Assembly: GCA_041737175.1 (NCBI GenBank)
Contig: JBGSSF010000025.1
Coordinates: 276,905 to 340,904, forward strand
Length of the DNA stretch: 64,000 nucleotides
Reading direction: 5' to 3'
Source: UBA5072 sp041737175
GTDB taxonomy: Bacteria; Bacteroidota; Bacteroidia; Bacteroidales; UBA10428
Shown: positions 1 through 7,298 of the stretch, in pieces
Layout of the letters: each line of letters opens with the position of its first letter
Position numbering within the stretch: the first letter of the stretch is position 1
Position numbers and translations under genes: made by a program
The notes under the pieces: model-generated
Databases searched by the model: none
What the model was told of the DNA's origin: nothing
The model's input: the letters and a program-made list of their open reading frames with translations, nothing else

Positions 1-918
1 TGGCTTGACCAAAGTCCCGAAAACCGGGCATTATATAAGCAAATAAAATCTGATTGGATGATGATGGATAATATGACTTCACAATTTAATGTTGACAACG
101 CCTGGAATAAACTGCATGACCGGATATTGACCGGAGAAACTGAACTAAAAACTGATACTGAGATACGAATGGTTCAGACCCGCAGGTCCTTATTTACACC
201 TTTGCGGATAGCTGCCACCCTTGCTCTTCTTGCTTTGCTTGGTGCATCATTGGCTTTCATTGCGAACCGCTCGCAAAAAATCAATGTTACTACTGCTATT
301 CATGAAAGAGGTAAAAATATTGTTTTGCCTGATGGTTCTTCAGTAATTCTGAACGGCAATTCATCGATCCGGTATTCCAGGAACTTTAACCGGAAAACAA
401 GGGAGGTGAAGCTTGTTGGAGAGGCTTTCTTTGAAGTTTCACCGGATAAGGACAAACCTTTCAGAATATACGCCGACAATGCCTGCATTCAGGTTGTGGG
501 TACGAGTTTTAATGTGGATGCGCGGAGAGAAGATCATCAGGTTGAGGTTTATGTATCCACGGGTATGGTTGAATTATCCGAAGCCGATAACATGAATAAC
601 AAGATACTTCTCAAACCAGGCAACATTGGTTTGCTTAAGAACAAAGCCGTAACTGCCAGAATGGCTGAAAACGAGAATACGATTGCCTGGAAAACCGGGG
701 CCATGGCTTTTTATGAAACCAGGTTATCTGAGGTTACATCTGTTCTCAATGATTTTTACAATGTGAAAATTGTTATCCGTGAGAACGGAGTCGATTCAAC
801 CCGCATCACCGGTGAATACATGAATGATCCTTTGGATCACATACTCGAAGTTATTTGCAAACAAAATAACCTGATGGTTGAAAAATCGGATAACATGATT
901 TACCTTTCGCGGCAATAA
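1..918 (+). CDS. FecR family anti-sigma factor (5' end outside window)
   Basis: Inner-membrane anti-sigma factor that in Bacteroidota holds an ECF sigma factor and relays a signal from an outer-membrane STN/TonB protein. The frame is already open at base 1, and residues such as WLDQSPENRALY read in frame before the first ATG at 58. They match the usual cytoplasmic N-terminus of the family, so the gene is cut by the window edge rather than starting at 58. A membrane segment (LRIAATLALLALLGA) follows, then the periplasmic FecR domain (LPDGSSVILNGNSSI...VEVYVSTGMVEL) and a C-terminal DUF4974-type domain. The next gene starts 10 bases after the stop, so they are probably co-transcribed. The cognate sigma gene would lie upstream, out of view. 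Confidence 0.93.
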   Translation, partial: WLDQSPENRALYKQIKSDWMMMDNMTSQFNVDNAWNKLHDRILTGETELKTDTEIRMVQTRRSLFTPLRIAATLALLALLGASLAFIANRSQKINVTTAIHERGKNIVLPDGSSVILNGNSSIRYSRNFNRKTREVKLVGEAFFEVSPDKDKPFRIYADNACIQVVGTSFNVDARREDHQVEVYVSTGMVELSEADNMNNKILLKPGNIGLLKNKAVTARMAENENTIAWKTGAMAFYETRLSEVTSVLNDFYNVKIVIRENGVDSTRITGEYMNDPLDHILEVICKQNNLMVEKSDNMIYLSRQ

Positions 919-928
919 TGGTTTCTCT

Positions 929-2479
929 ATGTTACAAAGCAGGGTATTCGCAATTTTCCTGTTTTTGGTCCTTGGCTCAGTGTCATTGACAGCACAGGAT
1001 TCACTGCTTTATCGTGCATTAACATTTCCTGATACGGTTTGTACTTTAGAATCAGCCTTCCGATCTATTGAACGCCAGACAGGACTTTCTTTTTCCTATA
1101 ATTCAGACCTCATCAGCAAAAAGCGGATTGTTACATTGCAGGCCGGCCAGCACCGGCTTATCGATGTTCTCAAACGGATACTCAATGATCCCGGCCTGGA
1201 TTATACCATTATCGGCAGGCACCTGGTCATTTTCAAACAGATAAAATCACTGGCATCCAATCCTGAAAGTCCTACAGATTCAGTGAACTACTTTGAGATA
1301 CGCGGGCGGGTGCTGGACCGGAATGACCGGCAGCCCTTGCCCTATTCCAGCATTTATCTGAATGGTAAAGCCATTGGTACAGTCAGCAACAATGATGGTG
1401 AATTTATACTGAAGCTGAGTTCAAGGTTCATTTACGATACAGTGAATATTTCCTGCATCGGTTATAAAAACATCACCTTCCCGGTATCATCACTGATCAA
1501 TACAAACCGGGATTATTTGCTGAAAACCGATGTCGTTTCCATACAGGAAGTTGTTATCCGCAAGATGAGCCCGGTTTTGCTGCTGCAATCTGCCACTGAA
1601 AAAATAAGAGAGAATTTTCCCCAGAAGCCTTCGATTCTTACCAGCTTTTATCGCGAGACTGTCAAACAGGGCAACCGGTTTATGATGGTTTCGGAAGCCG
1701 TACTGGAAAACTATAAATCGGGTTATCATGGCACGGGAATAGCTGATCAGGTGAAAATCCTGAAAGGCCGTAAAAACGAAGACATCAATTCAGAAGATAC
1801 CATTGTTCTGAAGCTTAAAGCAGGTTTAAACACCATGCTGCTGCTCGACGTTGTGAAGAATATGCCCGACTTCCTCACGGGAGAGAGTACTGCGGAATAC
1901 AATTACAGGTTATCGGACATCGTTATTGATAATGGTCAGGATAATTATGCCATTGAATTCAGTCCCAAATCATTGTCCTTGACTTCCTTTTATTCCGGCA
2001 GGATCCTCCTGGGAATTAAAGATCTGGCTTTCAAATGGGTTGAGTTTTATGTGGATCCCGAGCAACTCGAAAGGGCTACTAATCTTTTTGTTGTTAAAAA
2101 GCCGTCCTTTCTAAAGGTGAAAGTCTTAAAGGCACATTATAAAGTGGCTTTCCGTGAATCAGCGGGCAAGTATTACCTGCACCTGATCCAGGCAGAAACG
2201 GAGTTCAGGGTGCGGAACAAGAACAAGTTATCCGGCAGTGTATACAAGATGGCGCTTGGAATGGTTGTCACGGACATCGACACCGAAAATGCCAGCAGAT
2301 TCCCGTTCAGGGAGACCGCAAAACCAAATGAGTTCTTTACGGAACAGGTAGGGGAATACGATGAATCCTTCTGGGGGGAGTACAACTTTGTCGCACCGGA
2401 TGAATCGCTGGAGAATGCGTTGGTTAGACTGAGCAGGCAATGGCAGAAGCAGCAGGAGGAGGGAGCCGGTAATCAGTAG
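929..2479 (+). CDS. STN and CarboxypepD_reg-like domain protein without a TonB barrel
   Basis: Exported 516-residue protein. A signal peptide ending near LTAQ is followed by a secretin/TonB short N-terminal (STN) domain (about 30-110), a carboxypeptidase-regulatory-like Ig fold (about 130-205, FEIRGRVLDRNDRQPLPYSS) and a C-terminal half of unrecognised fold. FecR genes in this phylum are usually followed by a full SusC-type TonB receptor of about 1000 residues. Here the signalling STN module is present but there is no plug or beta-barrel, and the protein ends in a hydrophilic Gln/Glu-rich tail. Inference: it is the signal-input partner of the upstream FecR, or the remnant of a receptor that lost its barrel. 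The C-terminal half looks intact, so I favour a real barrel-less protein. Confidence 0.85.
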   Translation: MLQSRVFAIFLFLVLGSVSLTAQDSLLYRALTFPDTVCTLESAFRSIERQTGLSFSYNSDLISKKRIVTLQAGQHRLIDVLKRILNDPGLDYTIIGRHLVIFKQIKSLASNPESPTDSVNYFEIRGRVLDRNDRQPLPYSSIYLNGKAIGTVSNNDGEFILKLSSRFIYDTVNISCIGYKNITFPVSSLINTNRDYLLKTDVVSIQEVVIRKMSPVLLLQSATEKIRENFPQKPSILTSFYRETVKQGNRFMMVSEAVLENYKSGYHGTGIADQVKILKGRKNEDINSEDTIVLKLKAGLNTMLLLDVVKNMPDFLTGESTAEYNYRLSDIVIDNGQDNYAIEFSPKSLSLTSFYSGRILLGIKDLAFKWVEFYVDPEQLERATNLFVVKKPSFLKVKVLKAHYKVAFRESAGKYYLHLIQAETEFRVRNKNKLSGSVYKMALGMVVTDIDTENASRFPFRETAKPNEFFTEQVGEYDESFWGEYNFVAPDESLENALVRLSRQWQKQQEEGAGNQ

Positions 2480-2494
2480 TCAGTAAACCGTAAA

Positions 2495-2578
2495 GTCATG
2501 CAGTCGTGCAGTCGTGCAGTCGTGCAGTCGTGCAGTCATGCAGTCATGCAGTCGTGCAGTCGTGCAGTCATGCAGTCA
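2495..2578. repeat. Octamer tandem repeat (GTCRTGCA)n
   Basis: Ten complete copies of an 8-base unit, GTCGTGCA or GTCATGCA, plus four bases of an eleventh, starting 15 bases after the stop codon of the preceding gene. Copies differ only at the fourth base (G or A). Every unit contains the palindrome TGCA. No coding function is apparent. Confidence 0.95.
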
Positions 2579-2631
2579 ACAATCACAACCTACAACCTTT
2601 ACAACCTTTACTACATTTATAAGTAAAATAT

Positions 2632-2639
2632 TACCTTTG
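2632..2639 (+). promoter_or_regulatory. Candidate Bacteroidota -7 box (TACCTTTG)
   Basis: TACCTTTG fits the TAnnTTTG consensus and lies in AT-rich DNA. Transcription would begin around 2645, inside the first possible ATG (2642) of the downstream gene, which favours the ATG at 2669. No convincing -33 element was seen. Confidence 0.45.
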
Positions 2640-2668
2640 TCATGGCTTCAATAGAAAATAATAAAGCT

Positions 2669-3283
2669 ATGGAAGAGTTTAAAAGTCCTGTGGTGAAGGA
2701 ATTCGTGGATGTTGCCGCTGATTTTTGCCAGGTGGTGGAACAGGCTTCCAAAAAGCGAACCGGTGAACTCTTAAGCAGCCTCCAGCAGTTGTTGCCTGAA
2801 CTTTATCTGAAAGCCTCCAGGCTTCCAAAACCCAAGTATTGTTACGAGGAAGAAAAGAAATTTGTGGGTGAGGATGATTATGCCCGTATTCACGATACCC
2901 TGCAGCAGAAGGTCGAACTAATCAACGGTATCGTTAAAATGTCACCCGGTACACGGCCCGGGCAGCATGAGCTGGTCAGCTTTAATCTGGCGGAAAACCT
3001 TGCAGATATCTATGAAGAGCTGAAAAATTTCTGCATGCTTTACGATGTGGGTATTTCTCAGGCTATGAATGATGCCGTGTGGATATGTCGCACCAGCTAT
3101 GAACAAGGGCTGGGCATGAAACTGATTGAGGGACTTAAAATCCTGCACCCTGTAATTTACAACAGGCATACCGAAGGTTCAAGAGCAGTCCAAGGTGACG
3201 ATTTTGGTGAAGTTGCCGCAGAAGATGAAGATGAACCCTGGTATTCCGATGATCAAGAAGAAATATATGGAGAAGACGAATAA
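2669..3283 (+). CDS. DUF5063 domain-containing protein
   Basis: Cytoplasmic protein of the DUF5063 family, found in many Bacteroidota and of unknown function. It is mostly helical, with no signal peptide or membrane segment, and ends in a strongly acidic tail (repeated Asp/Glu from about residue 185). I start it at 2669 (MEEFKSPVVKEF) because a -7 box lies only three bases before the alternative ATG at 2642. The longer reading would add nine residues. The gene overlaps the next one by 17 bases, so the two are translationally coupled. The pairing with a 3'-5' exonuclease gene may reflect a shared role in RNA metabolism, but this is inference. Confidence 0.8.
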   Translation: MEEFKSPVVKEFVDVAADFCQVVEQASKKRTGELLSSLQQLLPELYLKASRLPKPKYCYEEEKKFVGEDDYARIHDTLQQKVELINGIVKMSPGTRPGQHELVSFNLAENLADIYEELKNFCMLYDVGISQAMNDAVWICRTSYEQGLGMKLIEGLKILHPVIYNRHTEGSRAVQGDDFGEVAAEDEDEPWYSDDQEEIYGEDE

Positions 3284-3863
3284 TCTACCTTATTTTAAAG
3301 CTATTGAAGATGAATATATGAATTCATTGCCCGTAAAAACTTTTACAGGAACCATTCATTTAATAGATCATCCTTCCACTTTCGATACTTTAAAGAACAC
3401 ACTCAAAGATAAAACCATACTCGGGTTCGATACTGAAACCAAACCCTGTTTTAAAAAGGGCCGTTACCATAAGGTAGCCTTGTTACAACTGTCGACCAGC
3501 GATCATGCTTTCCTGTTCAGGCTGAACAAAATGCATCTCCCTGATTTTGTTGTTGATATACTTGAAGACAAAGATATAATCAAGGTAGGTGTTGCACTTA
3601 AGGATGATCTTATCGGGCTGCAAAAGATCATTGATATGGAACCCGACGGATTTGTGGATCTTCAGAAATTTGTCAAGCAGTTCGGCATTGAAGATAACGG
3701 TTTGAAAAAGCTTGCTGCCAATGTGCTGGGTTTCAGGATCTCCAAGAAGTCCCAGACTTCAAACTGGGAACAGGATGAGCTTTCCCAGGAACAGTTGGTT
3801 TATGCCGCCACGGATGCCTGGGTTTGTCAGCAGATGTATGAAGTACTTACCAACCACAATTAG
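3267..3863 (+). CDS. 3'-5' exonuclease, DEDDy family (RNase D-like)
   Basis: Single-domain DEDDy exonuclease that would remove 3' nucleotides from RNA or DNA using two metal ions. Visible motifs are Exo I (LGFDTETKP), Exo II (KVGVALKDDLIGL) and Exo III (YAATDAWV, with the Tyr and Asp of the DEDDy class). It lacks the HRDC domains of full-length RNase D, as usual for the short Bacteroidota form. The start at 3267 (MEKTNN) overlaps the end of the DUF5063 gene. Starting earlier would force a long basic N-terminus read from the other frame of that gene. The methyltransferase gene follows after 23 bases. Confidence 0.85.
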   Translation: MEKTNNLPYFKAIEDEYMNSLPVKTFTGTIHLIDHPSTFDTLKNTLKDKTILGFDTETKPCFKKGRYHKVALLQLSTSDHAFLFRLNKMHLPDFVVDILEDKDIIKVGVALKDDLIGLQKIIDMEPDGFVDLQKFVKQFGIEDNGLKKLAANVLGFRISKKSQTSNWEQDELSQEQLVYAATDAWVCQQMYEVLTNHN

Positions 3864-3886
3864 TCTCCAAAAGATATTGGCTTCTG

Positions 3887-5074
3887 ATGAATGCTTTCGC
3901 GAAAATAATCCTTAAACCGGGCAAGGAACCGTCGGTTATGCGTCTTCATCCCTGGATCTTCTCCGGGGCCATACAAAAGGCAGATGGTGATCTGCAGGAG
4001 GGAGATATTGTGGAGGTTTTTTCCCACGATCGCCAATTCCTGGCCATGGGTCATTACCAGATAGGTTCAATAGCGGTGAGGATTTTTACCTTTCAACAGG
4101 TTCTGCCCGATGCTGATTTCTGGAAACTTAAAATTCAAAACGCCTTCAACCTGAGGGAAGCCCTGAAACTTGCCAACAGTGAGGAAACCAACGTATACAG
4201 GCTGGTGCACGGGGAGGGCGATGGCATGCCCGGATTGATCATTGATTATTATAATGGCGTGATCGTTATACAGTCACATTCCGTGGGCATGTACAGGCTT
4301 CGTGATCAGATTGCGGCCGTGATCCAGGAGTTGTATGGGAACAACCAGGTGACCATTTATGATAAAAGTGAGGGCACACTTCCATTTAAAGCCAACCTGG
4401 GTGCAAAGAACGAGTTTCTTTCCGGCAGCACGTCCATAATTGATGTGGTTGAAAACGGATATCAATTCAGGATTGATGTAACCACCGGACAAAAAACCGG
4501 ATTTTACATTGATCAGCGCGATAACAGGCTCCTGTTAAGCCGTTATGCTACCGGTAAAAGTGTTCTCAACATGTTTTGCTATACCGGCGGATTCTCAGTT
4601 TATGCGCTTGGCGGTGGTGCAAACCTGGTGCATTCGGTTGACAGTTCTGCGCAGGCTATCGAACTCACTGAAAAAAACGTGGCTTTGAACGGGGGCAATG
4701 ACGAACGCCATAAGGCTGTTCAGGCAGATGCTTTCGCGTATATGAATGCCATTGGTGATGCCTATGATGTCATAGTGCTTGATCCTCCTGCATTTGCCAA
4801 GCACCAGGATGCGCTTAACAACGCCCTTCAGGGATATAAACGTTTAAATGCCAAAGCCATAGAACAAATCCGCAGTGGAGGAATTCTGTTTACTTTTTCC
4901 TGTTCGCAGGTCGTATCAAAGGAAAATTTCAGGAAATCGGTTTTTGCAGCTGCCGCCAACACGGGACGTCACGTAAGGATATTGCACCAGCTGACCCAGC
5001 CGCCCGATCACCCGGTGAGTATCTATCATCCGGAAGGGGAGTATTTGAAGGGATTGGTTTTGCAGGTGGAGTAG
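3887..5074 (+). CDS. Class I SAM-dependent rRNA methyltransferase (RlmI-like)
   Basis: Family of RlmI, which makes 5-methylcytosine in 23S rRNA. The 395-residue protein has the expected order: an N-terminal PUA RNA-binding domain (LHPWIFSGAI...GDIVEVFSHDRQFLAMGHY), a middle domain, then a Rossmann methyltransferase with SAM motif I (VLNMFCYTGGFSVYALGGGA), the DPPAF motif (VIVLDPPAFAKHQ) and the catalytic cysteine region (FTFSCSQVVS). Length is normal for the family. The stop codon touches a repeated sequence at 5075-5102, and the neighbouring MORN gene is convergent. Confidence 0.92.
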   Translation: MNAFAKIILKPGKEPSVMRLHPWIFSGAIQKADGDLQEGDIVEVFSHDRQFLAMGHYQIGSIAVRIFTFQQVLPDADFWKLKIQNAFNLREALKLANSEETNVYRLVHGEGDGMPGLIIDYYNGVIVIQSHSVGMYRLRDQIAAVIQELYGNNQVTIYDKSEGTLPFKANLGAKNEFLSGSTSIIDVVENGYQFRIDVTTGQKTGFYIDQRDNRLLLSRYATGKSVLNMFCYTGGFSVYALGGGANLVHSVDSSAQAIELTEKNVALNGGNDERHKAVQADAFAYMNAIGDAYDVIVLDPPAFAKHQDALNNALQGYKRLNAKAIEQIRSGGILFTFSCSQVVSKENFRKSVFAAAANTGRHVRILHQLTQPPDHPVSIYHPEGEYLKGLVLQVE

Positions 5075-5208
5075 TGACGAGGGACGAGGGACAAGGGACA
5101 AGTAGAGTCAAGTGATTTGGAATTGATAAGAGAATTCTTTTAGGGAGATCACACTCTCAATCTCAAAACTCATGCTATGCCTGTCCCTTGTCCCTCGTCC
5201 CTTGTCAC
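5075..5208. repeat. Imperfect inverted repeat of GGGACAA/GGGACGA units between convergent genes
   Basis: Left arm 5075-5102 is built of heptamers such as GGGACGA and GGGACAA. Right arm 5182-5208 is its approximate reverse complement. The arms flank about 80 bases and lie between two convergent genes. The minus-strand gene's TGA stop (5205-5207) lies inside the right arm and the plus-strand stop abuts the left arm. The two could pair in RNA from either direction and act as a bidirectional terminator. Confidence 0.75.
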
Positions 5209-5654
5209 TTTTTTAAAACAAGTTTTCCGTTCTCATAAATCCCCCCCTCACTGCTCCCGTCAGCCCAGGTATACTTGCCCTCGCCATGAAGGAGGTTATC
5301 TTTGAAATAGCCGGTATATTTATCCCCGTTGGTATAAAAGTAAATGCCATAGCCATTTTGAACGCCGTTTTCCCAGGCTCCTATGTATTTAGCTCCATTG
5401 GGCCAAACGTAAGTTCCCTGACCATGGAACTTGTCCTGCACCCACATACCGTCATACCAGCTTCCGTCTGAACCCTTCAGCATCCCCCGGCCTTCGCGCA
5501 GTCCGTTTACGAAATTGCCCTCATACCTGAAACCATTCGAGTAAACATAAGTCCCCTTGCCATTTTCGCAATTACCGTATGTACAGCCCTGCTTGTCCTG
5601 GGCATGAACCAGGGCCGGGAATATGAGCAGCAGCAACAGAATTTTCCGTACCAT
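5205..5654 (-). CDS. MORN repeat-containing exported protein
   Basis: 149-residue protein with a short signal peptide (KILLLLLIFPALVHAQ) and about five MORN repeats covering the mature part, each of the form YxGxWxNGxxxGxGxYxxxxG (for example YIGAWENGVQNGYGIYFY). MORN repeats form an elongated beta-hairpin stack and are often found in cell-envelope proteins. No catalytic domain is attached, so a specific role cannot be named. It is a single gene with no partner on its strand and shares its 3' end with the rRNA methyltransferase gene. Confidence 0.85.
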   Translation of the reverse strand: MVRKILLLLLIFPALVHAQDKQGCTYGNCENGKGTYVYSNGFRYEGNFVNGLREGRGMLKGSDGSWYDGMWVQDKFHGQGTYVWPNGAKYIGAWENGVQNGYGIYFYTNGDKYTGYFKDNLLHGEGKYTWADGSSEGGIYENGKLVLKK

Positions 5655-5721
5655 AGCATTTTTGATTAAAATTGCATAATATTATTACGGATTTCTTTAT
5701 TACCAGTTACATATAAATTAC

Positions 5722-7275
5722 ATGTTTGCCTTCATAAATAAAAATCGGGGTTTTCTCTGGATCATACTGATCGCAGTTCTTACCCTGCTGGCGCATTTTT
5801 TTACATACAACAGCCTGGGTTTCCACCGTGATGAACTACTTTACCTGGCCCTGGGCAGGCACCTGGCGACCGGCTTCTGGTCGAATCCTCCTCTGATCGG
5901 ATTGATCAGTTACTTGTCACAATTGATCCCGGGTGATACGCTGTTCACAACCCGCTTATTCCCTGCCATTGCCGGTGCGGCAATGGTTGTAATAACCGGA
6001 TTGATTGCCCGTGAACTGGGAGGCAGATTATATGCGCAGATACTGGCCTGTTTGTCAATTTCTTTCTCCCTGCTGATATTGCGGGGATATTCCATGCTGC
6101 AACCTGTTCCTTTTGACATCCTTTTCTGGACATTGATCCTTTATTGGTTCCTGCGGTACATCAACACAGATAAGCCTTCGTACCTCCTGCTTATCGGAGT
6201 GGGATTCGGACTCGGTATTCTGAACAAATACATGGTTGTATTTCTGGCGGCGGGAATTGCCCTGGCAATCCTGTTTACGCCTTACCGCCGTTTGTGGATC
6301 AATAAATACACCTGGTTGGCCATGGGGATTGCCCTGGTGCTTTTTCTTCCCAACCTGATCTGGCAGATGAATTATAATTTCCCGGTTTTGCACCATATGC
6401 AGGAATTGAAGGAATCCCAGCTGGTGAATGTGAAAAGAGCAAATATCCTTATCGATCAGCTACTTATGTTCACCTTTAGTTCTGTTGTATGGGTTTCCGG
6501 ACTGATCTGGTTGCTGGTAAACAGGAAATCAAAGCACTTTCGTGTTTTTGGCCTGATTTACGTAGTTGTGCTCGTTATTTTTCTGATCCTCCGGGGTAAG
6601 AGTTATTATATGGCAGGGCTATATCCTTTTATGTTTGCAGCAGGAGGAGTTGCACTGGAAAACCTGCTCAAAAGGAGAGTCTGGCAGACGGCAGTTGCAG
6701 CTGCAATAATTTTACTATCGATCCCGTCCATTCCGGGAGGCATACCTGTTATGCCGGCGGACAGGCTGGCGGACTTTTATGCCAGGATCCCACCCGAAAT
6801 GGGTACAGAAGCCTTGTTACGCTGGGAGGACGGAAGAATGCATGCCCTGCCGCAGGATTTTGCCGATATGCTGGGCTGGGATGAACTGGGAGGTATTGTG
6901 GTCAAGGCATGCGACACCATCAAGGATAAGCACCGCATCATGATTTACGCAGAAAACTACGGACAGGCGGGGGCAATTGCCCTGTGCGGCAGATGTCATA
7001 ATTTGCCGGAACCCGTAAGTTTTTCCGACACTTATTTACTTTGGATTCCTGATACCATCCCTTCGGGTATTGATTTCTTTTTCTATGTGAATGACGAACG
7101 CGGAAGTGATATTGATTCCCTGTTCAACCGCATCGATTCCATCGGCTCAGTTACCAATCCGTATGCCCGGGAAAAAGGCACCACCGTATACCTTTACCAG
7201 TCGCCACGTTCTGACTTCCGGCAGTTCTGGTCCGACAGAGTGAGAGAGGTAAAACAGAGCGCTTTTGGTGATTGA
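5722..7275 (+). CDS. GT39/ArnT-like integral membrane glycosyltransferase
   Basis: Polytopic membrane protein of the dolichyl- or undecaprenyl-phosphate-sugar glycosyltransferase superfamily (PMT/ArnT fold). The catalytic acidic pair is visible in the first periplasmic loop (LGFHRDELLYLALGRHL), followed by about ten hydrophobic helices to residue 340 and a soluble periplasmic C-terminal domain of about 170 residues. It would transfer a sugar from a lipid-linked donor to an envelope acceptor. Acceptor and donor cannot be told from sequence. The TGA stop overlaps a possible TTG start of the following GH2 gene, but I place that gene's start later. Confidence 0.85.
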   Translation: MFAFINKNRGFLWIILIAVLTLLAHFFTYNSLGFHRDELLYLALGRHLATGFWSNPPLIGLISYLSQLIPGDTLFTTRLFPAIAGAAMVVITGLIARELGGRLYAQILACLSISFSLLILRGYSMLQPVPFDILFWTLILYWFLRYINTDKPSYLLLIGVGFGLGILNKYMVVFLAAGIALAILFTPYRRLWINKYTWLAMGIALVLFLPNLIWQMNYNFPVLHHMQELKESQLVNVKRANILIDQLLMFTFSSVVWVSGLIWLLVNRKSKHFRVFGLIYVVVLVIFLILRGKSYYMAGLYPFMFAAGGVALENLLKRRVWQTAVAAAIILLSIPSIPGGIPVMPADRLADFYARIPPEMGTEALLRWEDGRMHALPQDFADMLGWDELGGIVVKACDTIKDKHRIMIYAENYGQAGAIALCGRCHNLPEPVSFSDTYLLWIPDTIPSGIDFFFYVNDERGSDIDSLFNRIDSIGSVTNPYAREKGTTVYLYQSPRSDFRQFWSDRVREVKQSAFGD

Positions 7276-7298
7276 AACCGGAGTACAACACTAAGAAA

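Noticed and set aside
2495..2578. Possible CRISPR or iteron array
   Set aside because: The repeat unit is only 8 bases with no spacers, there are no cas or rep genes nearby, and similar but unrelated short arrays occur at other gene ends.
7272..7298. TTG start for the GH2 gene overlapping the glycosyltransferase stop
   Set aside because: It adds nine polar residues before the signal peptide; the ATG at 7299 gives a more normal exported N-terminus.
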